57,577 bases of DNA from positions 1 to 57,577 of the forward strand of contig NZ_CANMIO010000023.1 in the NCBI RefSeq assembly GCF_947497935.1, in the 5' to 3' direction. The DNA is from an uncultured Shewanella sp. GTDB taxonomy: Bacteria > Pseudomonadota > Gammaproteobacteria > Enterobacterales > Shewanellaceae. Position numbers and translations under genes: made by a program. The notes below the pieces were generated by a model. That model was not told the origin of the DNA. It did not search any database and was given only the letters and a program-made list of their open reading frames with translations. Shown piece by piece: positions 37,133-46,678 of the stretch (position 1 is its first letter; every line of letters begins with the position of its first letter).

Positions 37133-37648
37133 TCACAGGCAGAATGCTCGAAATGCTTCGCTGAGTCGCTCGGCCTCATCTAGCATACTCGCTTGTTTAA
37201 ACAGCTCAATGATACACTCGATGGTGCACAGTCCCCCCTCTATTTGATTACGCCGCAAGCTAAACTGCGACTCAGGGTTATTCTTTAAAGAAAAGGTCTT
37301 AGCCGCTTTCAAGTAAGGGCTTTGGCGAAGCATCTTGCGCGCTTCTTGCCAGGTCGCATCTAAGATCACTAAGGTGGTCGGCAGTGACTGCAAATCAGGG
37401 TCTCTATGAATTTGTTGCACTGTTTGGCTCAAACTCTCTTCAGAACTCACCTCATTATTATCAGTGTCATCTTCTGGAAATAACAGTGCAGTCCCAGGCT
37501 CTTCTAGCTTGGCTAACAACTCAGGTGAAGGTGCGACACGTGACCACATCACTCGCTGGCAATAGTTGGGAAACAATTTAAGGGCAAGATTGCCGGTATT
37601 AGTCGGACGGCTAGCTTCACGTTCATGGGTTAATAAAATGACTTGCAC
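37133..37648 (-). CDS. DTW-domain protein (probable tRNA-uridine aminocarboxypropyltransferase)
   Basis: The 171-aa protein belongs to the DTW family; some members add an aminocarboxypropyl group from SAM to tRNA uridines. The signature here reads LDATWQEARKM and SLRRNQIEGGLCTIE follows. The D-x-T-W core is kept with Ala at x. The start is GTG 37648 with GAG upstream. The target position is not determined. Confidence 0.85.
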   Translation of the reverse strand: MQVILLTHEREASRPTNTGNLALKLFPNYCQRVMWSRVAPSPELLAKLEEPGTALLFPEDDTDNNEVSSEESLSQTVQQIHRDPDLQSLPTTLVILDATWQEARKMLRQSPYLKAAKTFSLKNNPESQFSLRRNQIEGGLCTIECIIELFKQASMLDEAERLSEAFRAFCL

Positions 37649-37724
37649 AGGACTGACTCAAAATTGAATAACCGCAAGAGTATATACCGAAACACGTTAT
37701 AGAAGCTGATTTCACAGACTTAAA

Positions 37725-37763
37725 GCAAAAAAGCGTCCCTCTTTTTAAAGGGACGCTTTTTTT
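37725..37763. terminator. Bidirectional terminator between def and the DTW gene
   Basis: A strong hairpin GCGTCCCT / AGGGACGC with A6 before and T7 after. On the minus strand it ends def transcription. Confidence 0.88.
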
Positions 37764-37843
37764 GATTCTTTATCGACATCAATCACTGACAAGCTTTATA
37801 ACGATGGCGCGATGCCAATAACCTAAAGCGAATAATTAGCAGT

Positions 37844-38335
37844 CTATTTGTACTTTTTTACTTTCTTTAAGGCAATCTGCTGCTTTAGCATAGAAAGGTG
37901 ATCAGTAAACACCACACCATTGAGGTGATCCATTTCATGCTGCAAAACGATAGCTAAGAATTCATCGGTATCGATTTCGAAGGCTTTACCGTCACGATCT
38001 AAAGCACTTACTTTAACGCCTTCATGGCGATTAACCTTTGCGCGATAACCAGGAATCGATAAACACCCCTCTTCGCCTTGGTATTCACCACGAGACTCAA
38101 CTATCTCAGGGTTAATCAATACCATTGGCTGATCACGCTCCTCAGAGAGATCGATGACTAAGATAGCATGCAAGCTACCAACTTGAGTTGCAGCCAAACC
38201 GATACCATCTTCGGTGTCATACATAGTCTCAATCAAATCATCGATAAAGCCTTGTACAGACTCAATATCTGTTACCGGAACCGCTTTACGCTTAAGGCGC
38301 TCATCGGGGATCGTTAAAATGTCTAACACTGCCAT
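37844..38335 (-). CDS. def: Peptide deformylase
   Basis: Peptide deformylase removes the formyl group from new proteins. The 163-aa enzyme has all three motifs: GIGLAATQVG (45-53), EEGCLSIPG with metal ligand Cys91, and LQHEMDHLNG with His133, Glu134 and His137. It stands alone here, without fmt, which marks it as probably a second def copy of the genome. Confidence 0.96.
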   Translation of the reverse strand: MAVLDILTIPDERLKRKAVPVTDIESVQGFIDDLIETMYDTEDGIGLAATQVGSLHAILVIDLSEERDQPMVLINPEIVESRGEYQGEEGCLSIPGYRAKVNRHEGVKVSALDRDGKAFEIDTDEFLAIVLQHEMDHLNGVVFTDHLSMLKQQIALKKVKKYK

Positions 38336-38601
38336 ATTATTATCACACTAGAAGTAAACTAAAAAATTCGCGCTATTATGACCGAATCAAGCACAAAGGC
38401 AACTCCAGTAGGGATTTAAGTCAATTTCCTACCTCTATTAATCGTACTGAAAATGACACACCTCGGGCACCAACCCAAGCCTCACCCACTTATTGCTTCC
38501 TTTCGTCTGAACCAACGAGCTTCTATTTTGCACAATAATCTCCACTTTTTTGCAACATGTGGTAGCATAATTCAAAATGTATAAAATATACGGATAATAA
38601 T

Positions 38602-40323
38602 ATGACTCAAGCAGGACGCACTGCGTTGCCCCCTACATTCTTTGTGGCCAATACCATGGAGATCTTTGAACGCCTTGCCTGGTATGGCTTTTTTGCCCTT
38701 TCTTCGCTGTACATGACCTCACCACAAAATCAAGGTGGTCTAGGGTTCTCTGAACAAGAACGTGGTTTACTCCAAGGTATGATCCCCTTCTTTCTCTATC
38801 TATTCCCTGTTCTCACTGGCGCCCTTGCCGACCGCTATGGCTACCGAAAGATGTTCCTTGTCGCCTATGCAATCATGTGTCCAAGTTATTACTTACTAGG
38901 CCAAGTCGATACTTTTATGGGCTTCTTTGTCGCCTTTATGGGCGTCGCGGTGGGTGCCGCCTGCTTTAAACCTGTAGTCACTGGCACAGTGGCAAGAACC
39001 ACTGATGAAACTAACCGCGGATTAGGCTTCGGGATCTTCTATATGATGGTCAATATCGGCGGCTTTTTGGGCCCATTTATCGCAGGCTACGTTAGGGCGA
39101 TTAGTTGGGACTGGGTATTTATCATGTCTGCCTTCTGGATTGCGGTTAACTTCATCCCGGCTTATTTCTTCTATAAAGAGCCAACGGATCAGAATCAGCA
39201 GAAAGGAAAGCCCCTTAAGGCGGTATTCCAGGATATCCAACAAGTATTAGGTAACGCGCGCTTTGCTATTTTGTTCTTCGGTACCTTAATCATTTTAATG
39301 TCATACGGCGCTAAATGGATCACTGGTGAAACCACATTAATCATGTACGCAGTTTGGTTCACAGCTCATATCATCTGGGACAAGTTAGCCTCATCTAACA
39401 AGCGAGCACCTTGGTATGCACAAAAAATTAGTCTAGGTAATAAGCCTTTCGTCATTTATCTGCTGATCCTCTCTGGTATGTGGATGGTCTATCAGCAGAT
39501 CTTTATTACCTTACCTATTTATATACGTGATTTTGTCGATACCTCTGATCTGGTCTTGATGCTAGCGGGTTACCCTGACTTACAGCAGTTCTTTGCTCCT
39601 GTCGATTTAAGCCTTTTGCAATCAGAAATGACCCGTTTAAGCCATGAAGTTACTGCTGGCACACTCAATGTAAAACAGGCTTACTTTGAACTGGTGCATA
39701 CTAAGGTGATGGTTCCAACTGCAGAAATAAGCCAAGCTTTTGCCGCTATTGCACAAACACCAGCGACTGCAGCCCAGTACGCACAAACATGGGCTAGCGA
39801 ATATCGCCAAGTTAATCCAGAGTACCTTATCGGACTTAACTTCCTATCGATTGTGGTAATGCAGTTGATGATCAGTCGCTTCGTAGAGCGTTTCCAAGCT
39901 CTGCCTGTGCTTGTGGGCGGTACCATTATTCTCGCCATAGGTACTGCCATTGGCGGCATTGCTCATGGCGCCATCATGGGAGGGGCCATGGTGCTGACCT
40001 CTATTTTGGTATTCTCAATCGGCGAAATGGTTGCCTCACCTAAGAGCCAAGAATATGTAGCGAGTTTCGCGCCTAATGACAAAAAAGCCATGTTTATGGG
40101 CTACTACTTTGTTTCTTCGGCGATAGGTTTCTTGCTCGCGGGTCCACTGTCTGGTTATCTATATGCTGAAGTCGCCAAAGGCGCCAATCGTCCAGATATG
40201 ATGTGGTACATCATTGGTGGTTTTGGCTTATTAACTGCGTTTGGTCTGGTTATGTTCCACAAGTTTGGTACCACACCTCAAGCGGATAGCGACACCGATG
40301 CAACACTTGCTCAAGCAAGCTAA
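38602..40323 (+). CDS. POT/PTR family proton-coupled peptide transporter
   Basis: This 573-aa major facilitator starts PPTFFVANTMEIFERLAWYG, the family's first helix with the proton-coupling motif EIFERLAWYG. The PTR2 signature appears as FKPVVTGTVARTTDETNRG (about 118-136). About 12-14 helices are present. An extra soluble stretch of about 90 residues (about 310-400, Gln/Ala-rich) sits between two helices and makes it longer than the usual 480-500 aa. Substrates are probably di- or tripeptides, but this is inferred. Confidence 0.85.
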   Translation: MTQAGRTALPPTFFVANTMEIFERLAWYGFFALSSLYMTSPQNQGGLGFSEQERGLLQGMIPFFLYLFPVLTGALADRYGYRKMFLVAYAIMCPSYYLLGQVDTFMGFFVAFMGVAVGAACFKPVVTGTVARTTDETNRGLGFGIFYMMVNIGGFLGPFIAGYVRAISWDWVFIMSAFWIAVNFIPAYFFYKEPTDQNQQKGKPLKAVFQDIQQVLGNARFAILFFGTLIILMSYGAKWITGETTLIMYAVWFTAHIIWDKLASSNKRAPWYAQKISLGNKPFVIYLLILSGMWMVYQQIFITLPIYIRDFVDTSDLVLMLAGYPDLQQFFAPVDLSLLQSEMTRLSHEVTAGTLNVKQAYFELVHTKVMVPTAEISQAFAAIAQTPATAAQYAQTWASEYRQVNPEYLIGLNFLSIVVMQLMISRFVERFQALPVLVGGTIILAIGTAIGGIAHGAIMGGAMVLTSILVFSIGEMVASPKSQEYVASFAPNDKKAMFMGYYFVSSAIGFLLAGPLSGYLYAEVAKGANRPDMMWYIIGGFGLLTAFGLVMFHKFGTTPQADSDTDATLAQAS

Positions 40324-40371
40324 CTTGAGGAGCTAAACTGGCTTTAAAAAAAATAGGTCCAACCTTGAGAT

Positions 40372-40408
40372 AAAAAGCCCGTGCAAGCGAACTTTCACGG
40401 GCTTTTCT
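40372..40408 (+). terminator. Terminator after the POT transporter
   Basis: Stem AAAAGCCCGTG / CACGGGCTTTT with a 12-base loop, followed by C and TTT. Confidence 0.85.
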
Positions 40409-40536
40409 TTAAATATCGGAGTGACTAATCCGGAGCACTTTTAGCTGATTAATTAAAAACGAATCACTGCGAATCCACTTCAAATTAGCACTGCAACTTA
40501 GATTATTAGCATTGAGCTTGGAATAAACCGCAAAAG

Positions 40537-41208
40537 TTAAAATTGCGAACGAACTGCAAATACCCACTGGGTATCTTCGCCTTCAAAACGCTCTAGTTTT
40601 TCCCAATCATATTGATAACGCACTACCCAAGACCACTGTGGATTGATTTGATAACCAAGCGCTAACCAGCTTTTCGCCTCATAACGCTCTACACCATCGA
40701 TCCCCATATTGCCCTGAGCATAAAACTCACTATACCAATGCTCTGTCAAAGGCTTAAGCACTGTCATATTCACATTAGCGGCGGTACTGTCTGTATAAGC
40801 TTTAACTGCCAAGTGATTAACTGCAATTTCAGTAAAAACCTGAGTGGAAAACCAACCTTGATGCTCAGTCATTAGACCCAGTTGAAATTGATAGTAACTC
40901 GCTTTACCATGTGGCGAACCGGTCTTGGCATGTTGCACTGAAGCTCTCACATTGACCTGTTCAGCAGAGTAGAGATAGCCTAAATTCCACTTATCACCAC
41001 CTAAATTGGTATTGGCCGAAAATTTTTGATGGCTAGTAGCAAAACTCCCGCCCAATTTAAAGACATCACCATCGAAGCCCGCATAAAGAGAGTTGTTTAG
41101 GTTTAACGGATCGGCAATATGCCTAAAATCATTAGCATAACTAGGAACTAAGACCGCGGAGAAAAATAATAGGGAGCCAACGAGTGGAGTTAACGCCTTT
41201 ACTGACAT
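40537..41208 (-). CDS. Predicted outer-membrane beta-barrel protein
   Basis: I do not recognise the family. The 223-aa protein has a signal peptide (ending about PSYA) and many alternating strands with aromatic residues (KWNLGYLYSAEQ, ASYYQFQLGLM, WSWVVRYQYDWEK). It ends in FAVRSQF, with the C-terminal Phe typical of outer-membrane barrels. I use ATG 41208 rather than the TTG five codons earlier, because it fits the signal peptide. Confidence 0.65.
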   Translation of the reverse strand: MSVKALTPLVGSLLFFSAVLVPSYANDFRHIADPLNLNNSLYAGFDGDVFKLGGSFATSHQKFSANTNLGGDKWNLGYLYSAEQVNVRASVQHAKTGSPHGKASYYQFQLGLMTEHQGWFSTQVFTEIAVNHLAVKAYTDSTAANVNMTVLKPLTEHWYSEFYAQGNMGIDGVERYEAKSWLALGYQINPQWSWVVRYQYDWEKLERFEGEDTQWVFAVRSQF

Positions 41209-41418
41209 TATATATACCGTCAAAAAAGCGCTATTATTACTTTAGTGTCAAGCCTCAGCAAGGTCTTTTACTTTATATTACAAGCAGGTAACACGCTGCA
41301 AAATAAAGGAACAACTAACCAACGCATGTATCAAAAACTCCCTAAACATGAATACAATAAATCCAAATAGTTGATATTATCCAGGTTAAAATCTACCGTA
41401 ATAAAGGAAATAAATATC

Positions 41419-41772
41419 ATGCAAACGAGTAGTAAACCTTCACCTATGGAGAAAATATGGCACATTGTAGCTATGATCCCCGAAGGTAAAGTCTATTCTT
41501 ACGGTAAAGTTGCAGACTTAGCAGGCCTACCCGGTCAAGCGCGTTTTGTCTCTAAAGCATTACGTTCAGCTCCTGCAGAGATGTTGCTTCCTTGGCATAG
41601 AGTCATTAATAGTCAGGGAAAGATTTCCTTTGCAGAACATACGCCGCCATTCATAGAACAGATGCAAAGTTTACGAGCGGAAGGAATTATAGTGAACCGT
41701 GGTAGAGTTAAGTTGTCTGAATATGAGTGGCAGCCCGATATCGCAACATTAGTGCTTGCAATGCCGTATTAG
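41419..41772 (+). CDS. Alkyltransferase-like (ATL) DNA-binding protein
   Basis: The 117-aa protein has the MGMT DNA-binding domain but the active-site motif reads PWHR (Trp59 where methyltransferases have Cys). Such ATL proteins bind O6-alkylguanine and hand it to nucleotide excision repair instead of repairing it. The Tyr in VYSYGKVA and the Arg in GQARFVSKAL for base flipping are present. ATG 41419 has AAAGGA upstream. The next gene follows by 22 bp. Confidence 0.9.
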   Translation: MQTSSKPSPMEKIWHIVAMIPEGKVYSYGKVADLAGLPGQARFVSKALRSAPAEMLLPWHRVINSQGKISFAEHTPPFIEQMQSLRAEGIIVNRGRVKLSEYEWQPDIATLVLAMPY

Positions 41773-41794
41773 TGTCCTCATTAAGGAGGTAGAT

Positions 41795-42580
41795 TTGTCT
41801 AAACAGCTATCTGGAATATTGGCCATTAGCCTGATATTAGTCAGCCATTTAACGCTTGCCAATACCAAGGTGCTAACACCTCACACGGCCGAATATCAAG
41901 TCAATTACGGCAGTATAGAATTGGGACGTGCCCGTTATATCCTCAATGCTCCCGATGGTAATTTCTTTCAGTATCGATTCGATAGCGATATTGGACTGTT
42001 AATGCTGTCTGATAAACGTAACATCCGTAGCGAATTTACAGTAGAGAATAGTAACCAACTCATCCCTATGCGTTACTCCGTTGAGCGAACAGGTACAGGC
42101 CCTAGCTTTAGAGAGCAAGCCGCCTTTGCCAAAGGACAGAATGTGGTGCACAGCCAATATAAAGATGAGCGCGCGAAATTTCCCTACGACAGTAAACTGT
42201 TTGATCCGCTGATGGTGCAACTGCAATTTAGACTCGATATGGAAGCCCATAAAGATGAGCTACATTACACTATGGTAAAAGAGGGAGAAGTCGATGACTA
42301 CGCCTTTAAAATCGTGGGAAAAGAGCGAGTAAACATAGAGAGTGGTAGCTATCAAACCGTCAAATTTGAAGTTGTCCGCAAGAGTACCAAGCGCCAAACC
42401 TTCTTTTGGATGGCACCGGATCTGAGTTACCTTCCAATACGTTTAACTCATTTTGAGAAAGGCAGTAAGCAGCTTGATATTAAGCTACTCAATTATCATT
42501 TTGAGCCGAGTAATAAAGAGATACAAGCAACGACTGAGCAGGCATTAGTCGATGGCAAGGCAAACAAAGAAGAAGGCTGA
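41795..42580 (+). CDS. Secreted DUF3108-family protein
   Basis: The 261-aa protein has a signal peptide and belongs to the DUF3108 family of periplasmic proteins (HTAEYQVNYGSIELGRARY, YDSKLFDPLMVQLQFRLD, FFWMAPDLSYLPIRLTHFEKG). The start is decided by the ribosome site: a perfect AAGGAGGT ends 4 bases before TTG 41795, while the upstream frame has no start with a site. The function is unknown. It probably shares a transcript with the ATL gene. Confidence 0.82.
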   Translation: MSKQLSGILAISLILVSHLTLANTKVLTPHTAEYQVNYGSIELGRARYILNAPDGNFFQYRFDSDIGLLMLSDKRNIRSEFTVENSNQLIPMRYSVERTGTGPSFREQAAFAKGQNVVHSQYKDERAKFPYDSKLFDPLMVQLQFRLDMEAHKDELHYTMVKEGEVDDYAFKIVGKERVNIESGSYQTVKFEVVRKSTKRQTFFWMAPDLSYLPIRLTHFEKGSKQLDIKLLNYHFEPSNKEIQATTEQALVDGKANKEEG

Positions 42581-42605
42581 TCTCATTAACCATAAAAATG
42601 GTACT

Positions 42606-42640
42606 AAAAAGCTCGCAAGCTTAAAACTTGCGAGCTTATA
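42606..42640. terminator. Bidirectional terminator between convergent genes
   Basis: Stem AAGCTCGCAAG / CTTGCGAGCTT with a 6-base loop lies between the DUF3108 gene and the minus-strand amidotransferase gene. The T run after it is short. Confidence 0.7.
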
Positions 42641-42658
42641 CATGTATTCAGTCAGTAT

Positions 42659-43444
42659 TTAGCTCTGTGATGAACTCACCAACTCACCCTTTTTAAACAA
42701 CTTCCACTCACCTGGTGTAAGCACATTCCACTGTTCGTTGTTGGTTAACGGCCGTGTGGCAATCACTGTCACTACATCATTCGGTGTCGTCTCTTTATCA
42801 AAATCGATCACCACATCGGTATCAATCAATTTAGCCTTGCCAAAAGGGGCACGACGAGTGATGTAACAAAGGTTATTACTGCAATAACTCATTAAATGCT
42901 CACCATCACATAAGATCATATTAAAGACACCTAATGCGCGAATTTCATCTGCGAGGGTCGATATATATTGGTAAACTGCTAACCTATCATCGGGAGCTTT
43001 ATCACCAAATTTCTCCACCACTTGATCCATGATCCAGCAAAAAGCCATCTCACTGTCAGTATCCCCTACAGCGGTAAATCGCCTTGAGACAAACTTGTCT
43101 TCGTAATCACTCAACTGTCCGTTGTGGGCATAGGTCCAATACTGACCCCAAAGCTCTCTTGTAAATGGATGAGTATTCTCGAGAGAAACACAACCACGGT
43201 TAGCTTGGCGAATATGGCTGACTACCACTTCACTCTTTATGGGATAAGATTTAATTAACTGGGCAATATGAGATTCGCTGCTAGGGCGCGCATCCTTAAA
43301 GGTGCGATTTCCCTTTCCTTCGTAAAAAGTAATCCCCCAACCATCGACATGAGGACCGGTGACTCCGCCTCTTTGTGCTAACCCTGTAAAACTAAATACT
43401 ATATCAGTCGGTACATTGGCGCTCATGGCCAGCAACTCGCACAT
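42659..43444 (-). CDS. Class II glutamine amidotransferase, YafJ type
   Basis: The 261-aa protein begins MCELLAMSANVP, so Cys2 becomes the N-terminal nucleophile after Met removal, as in all class II amidotransferases. SHIRQANRGCVSLENTHPF and WTYAHNGQLSDYED are glutamine-binding segments. No synthase domain is attached; like E. coli YafJ, its acceptor is unknown. ATG 43444 is required by the Cys2 position, so the longer frame is wrong. Confidence 0.9.
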   Translation of the reverse strand: MCELLAMSANVPTDIVFSFTGLAQRGGVTGPHVDGWGITFYEGKGNRTFKDARPSSESHIAQLIKSYPIKSEVVVSHIRQANRGCVSLENTHPFTRELWGQYWTYAHNGQLSDYEDKFVSRRFTAVGDTDSEMAFCWIMDQVVEKFGDKAPDDRLAVYQYISTLADEIRALGVFNMILCDGEHLMSYCSNNLCYITRRAPFGKAKLIDTDVVIDFDKETTPNDVVTVIATRPLTNNEQWNVLTPGEWKLFKKGELVSSSQS

Positions 43445-43540
43445 TAATCTCAATCCCGTTCAATCTGCTACATCGTTAATAACGTCATTCTAACCACTTG
43501 ATAGCCATTGTGGAATGCTTGACTGCATACAAAAAAATTT

Positions 43541-43553
43541 AAACATTTGTTTG
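43541..43553. promoter_or_regulatory. Predicted PsrA (fatty-acid regulator) site before fadE
   Basis: AAACATTTGTTTG fits the PsrA pattern AAAC-N4-GTTT and lies about 140 bp before fadE. In Shewanella PsrA is reported to repress fatty-acid degradation genes. The site is also close to the start of the divergent amidotransferase gene. Confidence 0.6.
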
Positions 43554-43690
43554 AAAACTACTTGTATTAAAATTAACGAACGTATAAATTTTATGAAACA
43601 CAGGTCTGACCACACGCTATAATTGTGAGATAGAACTCAAAATAAGTGCCTTTAGGTTAACTATAGGTCACACATAAAAGGAGAATTACA

Positions 43691-46138
43691 GTGACTACCC
43701 TACTTTGGATCTTGGCGTTGATTTTTACAATAGGCGCCTTCGCTTATTTAAGAGTCTCGCTTCTAACCGCCACCTTAGGCACCGCGATTGTTTTGGCAAT
43801 CGGCACCGGCGCCGCGAGCTTAAGCCCATTATTCTGGGTAATATTTCTTGCCGTTGCCCTGCCTCTTAATATCAGCTCATTTAGACAGAATGTCATCACT
43901 CGTCCACTCCTTAAGATGTACCGTGGCATTATGCCAGAGATGTCTTCAACCGAAAAAGAAGCCATCGAAGCAGGTACCACATGGTGGGAAGCCGATCTAT
44001 TTGCAGGAAAGCCAGACTGGAGCAAACTTCATAACTATCCAAAAGCCAGTCTAAGTGCTGAAGAGCAAGCTTTCCTCGACGGTCCCGTTGAAGAAGTGTG
44101 CCGTATGCTAAATCAACATCAAGTCTCTCATGAATTAGGCGATTTACCTGAAGAGATCTGGCAATACCTTAAAGATCATGGCTTTTTTGCGATGATCATC
44201 AAAAAGAAATATGGTGGCTTAGAATATTCTGCCTATGCACAATCACGCGTATTACAAAAACTTGCAGGCCTAAGCAGTGAGCTTGCATCGACCGTTGGCG
44301 TACCTAACTCTTTAGGCCCTGGTGAATTACTACAGCACTACGGCACTCAAGCTCAGCAAGATCATTACCTACCGCGCCTTGCTCAGGGGCTTGAAGTCCC
44401 GTGTTTTGCTTTAACCAGCCCAGAAGCTGGTAGCGACGCAGGCGCCATTCCTGATTTCGGTATCGTGTGTAAAGGCGAATGGGAAGGCGAAGAAGTTCTA
44501 GGTATGAAACTAACTTGGAACAAGCGTTACATTACCTTAGCACCTGTGGCTACGGTGCTGGGTCTTGCATTTAAGCTTCGCGATCCCGACCAATTACTCG
44601 GCAATCAAGAAGATTTAGGCATTACCTGTGCCCTGATTCCTACCGACATCGAAGGTGTTGAAACGGGCCGCCGCCACTTCCCCCTAAACTGTATGTTCCA
44701 AAATGGTCCTACACGAGGTAATGAAGTGTTTGTACCACTTAGCTTCATTATTGGTGGCGCTGAGATGGCAGGACAAGGCTGGAGAATGCTGGTTGAATGC
44801 CTGTCTGTTGGACGTGGTATCACACTGCCGTCAAACTCCGCCGGCGGTATAAAGACTGCAGCCGTTGCAACGGGTGCATACGCCCGCATTCGTCGCCAGT
44901 TCAAGCTACCTATCGGCAAGCTAGAAGGCATTGAAGAGCCAATGGCCCGCATTGGCGGTAACGCTTACCTGATGGATGCGGTAACGACACTGACCACAAC
45001 CGGTATTGACCTTGGTGAAAAGCCATCGGTTATCTCTGCTATTGTGAAATATCATCTCACTGACAGAATGCAAAGATGTGTCATTGACGCTATGGACATT
45101 CACGGCGGTAAAGGGGTGTGTTTAGGCCCAAATAACTACCTAGGACGAGGTTATCAGGCTGCGCCTATCGCGATTACCGTAGAAGGCGCCAACATTCTTA
45201 CCCGCTCGATGATCATCTATGGCCAGGGTGCTATTCGCTGCCATCCGTATGTATTAGCCGAAATGGAGTCGGCCTTCGATCCTGATGCAAACAAAGGGCT
45301 ACGAGACTTTGATGCAGCCATCTTTGGCCATATTGGATTTACCACCAGCAACTTAGTTCGTAGCTTATGGATGGGTCTAACCTCTAGTCGCTTCTCGAAC
45401 GCGCCATACTCTGATAAGACAAAGCGTTATTATCAACAGATGAACCGCTTTAGTGCCAACTTAGCCTTACTATCTGACTTAGCGATGGCGACACTTGGTG
45501 GCAATCTTAAACGTAAAGAGCGGATCTCGGCGCGCCTTGGCGACCTACTCAGTCAGCTTTATTTAGCATCGGCAACCCTTAAGCGCTACGAAGATGAAGG
45601 TCGCCTCACCGAAGATCTACCGTTAGTACAGTGGGCCGTCGAAGATTCATTGTATAAGCTACAGTCTTCGTTAGATGAGTTGCTAGACAACTTCCCAATG
45701 GGACTAGGTATTGTTCTTCGCGGCGTTATTTTTCCGTTTGGTCGCCCACTTAAGCGCCCAAGTGACGTGCTCGACCATAAGGTAGCTAAAATTATGCAAA
45801 CTCCTTGTGCAAGTCGCGACCGTCTTGGTAAAGGACAGTTCTGGACACCCAGTGAGCATAACGCTGTGGGTATTCAAGAGCAGACCTTCAAGGATATCTT
45901 GGCATCTGAACCTATCTACGACAAAGTCTGTAAGGCTGCAGGTAAACGCCTCCCCTTTATGTGGTTAGATAAAATAGCTGCAGAAGGTAAAGCGCTTGGC
46001 GTGCTAAGTGAAGAAGAAGTCGCGCTACTCGAGCGCGCCGAGATAGGGCGTATGAAGTCAATCAACGTCGATGACTTTGACCCTGAAGAGTTAAAAGCTC
46101 GCACACTTGAGTACACTAAAGAGGTGCAAGCGGCATAA
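43691..46138 (+). CDS. fadE: Acyl-CoA dehydrogenase FadE
   Basis: FadE catalyses the first oxidation step of fatty-acid beta-oxidation. The 815-aa protein has the length of E. coli FadE, with two N-terminal membrane helices (about 1-60) and the acyl-CoA dehydrogenase domains (FALTSPEAGSDAGAIPD, DIHGGKGVCLGPNNYLGRGY, VEGANILTRSMIIYGQGA), then a long C-terminal part. The start is GTG 43691 with AAGGAG seven bases upstream. A terminator follows. Confidence 0.96.
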   Translation: MTTLLWILALIFTIGAFAYLRVSLLTATLGTAIVLAIGTGAASLSPLFWVIFLAVALPLNISSFRQNVITRPLLKMYRGIMPEMSSTEKEAIEAGTTWWEADLFAGKPDWSKLHNYPKASLSAEEQAFLDGPVEEVCRMLNQHQVSHELGDLPEEIWQYLKDHGFFAMIIKKKYGGLEYSAYAQSRVLQKLAGLSSELASTVGVPNSLGPGELLQHYGTQAQQDHYLPRLAQGLEVPCFALTSPEAGSDAGAIPDFGIVCKGEWEGEEVLGMKLTWNKRYITLAPVATVLGLAFKLRDPDQLLGNQEDLGITCALIPTDIEGVETGRRHFPLNCMFQNGPTRGNEVFVPLSFIIGGAEMAGQGWRMLVECLSVGRGITLPSNSAGGIKTAAVATGAYARIRRQFKLPIGKLEGIEEPMARIGGNAYLMDAVTTLTTTGIDLGEKPSVISAIVKYHLTDRMQRCVIDAMDIHGGKGVCLGPNNYLGRGYQAAPIAITVEGANILTRSMIIYGQGAIRCHPYVLAEMESAFDPDANKGLRDFDAAIFGHIGFTTSNLVRSLWMGLTSSRFSNAPYSDKTKRYYQQMNRFSANLALLSDLAMATLGGNLKRKERISARLGDLLSQLYLASATLKRYEDEGRLTEDLPLVQWAVEDSLYKLQSSLDELLDNFPMGLGIVLRGVIFPFGRPLKRPSDVLDHKVAKIMQTPCASRDRLGKGQFWTPSEHNAVGIQEQTFKDILASEPIYDKVCKAAGKRLPFMWLDKIAAEGKALGVLSEEEVALLERAEIGRMKSINVDDFDPEELKARTLEYTKEVQAA

Positions 46139-46162
46139 GGTTAACCTAGCTCCCCCAGTAAA

Positions 46163-46199
46163 TAAAAAGGCCTAAGTTTAATACTTAGGCCTTTTTATT
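46163..46199 (+). terminator. Terminator after fadE
   Basis: Stem AGGCCTAAGT / ACTTAGGCCT with a short loop, flanked by A5 and T5. It can work in both directions. Confidence 0.88.
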
Positions 46200-46302
46200 T
46201 GATGTGTCTTGTCCTGAAATGTCATTAAAGCCATCTAGTGGCATCAGCACTCACCGAAAACATCTTGCCACACGCTCTAATTGGAGTGACAAAATCACTT
46301 CA

Positions 46303-46656
46303 CTATAGCGAGAGATCTTTAGCGCAATAAACCCTACTGGCATCATGTATTGCATAGCATGTCAGGTTATCTTTTAAGATTGTATAAGGCAAAGATATCC
46401 CCCCTTGGCCATCTAGCTTGATGACCTTAGAGTCTTTGTCTATGCGCTCTGATACCGTACCGCCATTTTCGAGCTGCCAATCGGCTGAATATTCATTCAC
46501 ATTGGCGCAGACGGTGATTTCACATGATTCTGTCCGCTGCTGTTCATCGACAACGATTAAACACTGCGCTGTCATCTGTCCACATCCAGCCCAGGCAATC
46601 GTACTCAGTAAACCCCCACTAAACACCAAAACAGCAAGTACATAATATGAGCGCAT
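46303..46656 (-). CDS. Small secreted hypothetical protein
   Basis: I do not recognise it. ATG 46656 gives a 117-aa protein with a clear signal peptide (YYVLAVLVFSGGLLSTIAWA) and a mature part with paired cysteines (GCGQMTAQC, ESCEITVC, LTCYAI, VYCAK), suggesting a disulfide-bonded periplasmic or secreted protein. The frame reaches 46758 only as an extension into the preceding gene. It lies 23 bp after the imm11-like pseudogene and could be its partner. Confidence 0.55.
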   Translation of the reverse strand: MRSYYVLAVLVFSGGLLSTIAWAGCGQMTAQCLIVVDEQQRTESCEITVCANVNEYSADWQLENGGTVSERIDKDSKVIKLDGQGGISLPYTILKDNLTCYAIHDASRVYCAKDLSL

Positions 46657-46678
46657 AACACGTTGAAATTTATAACTG

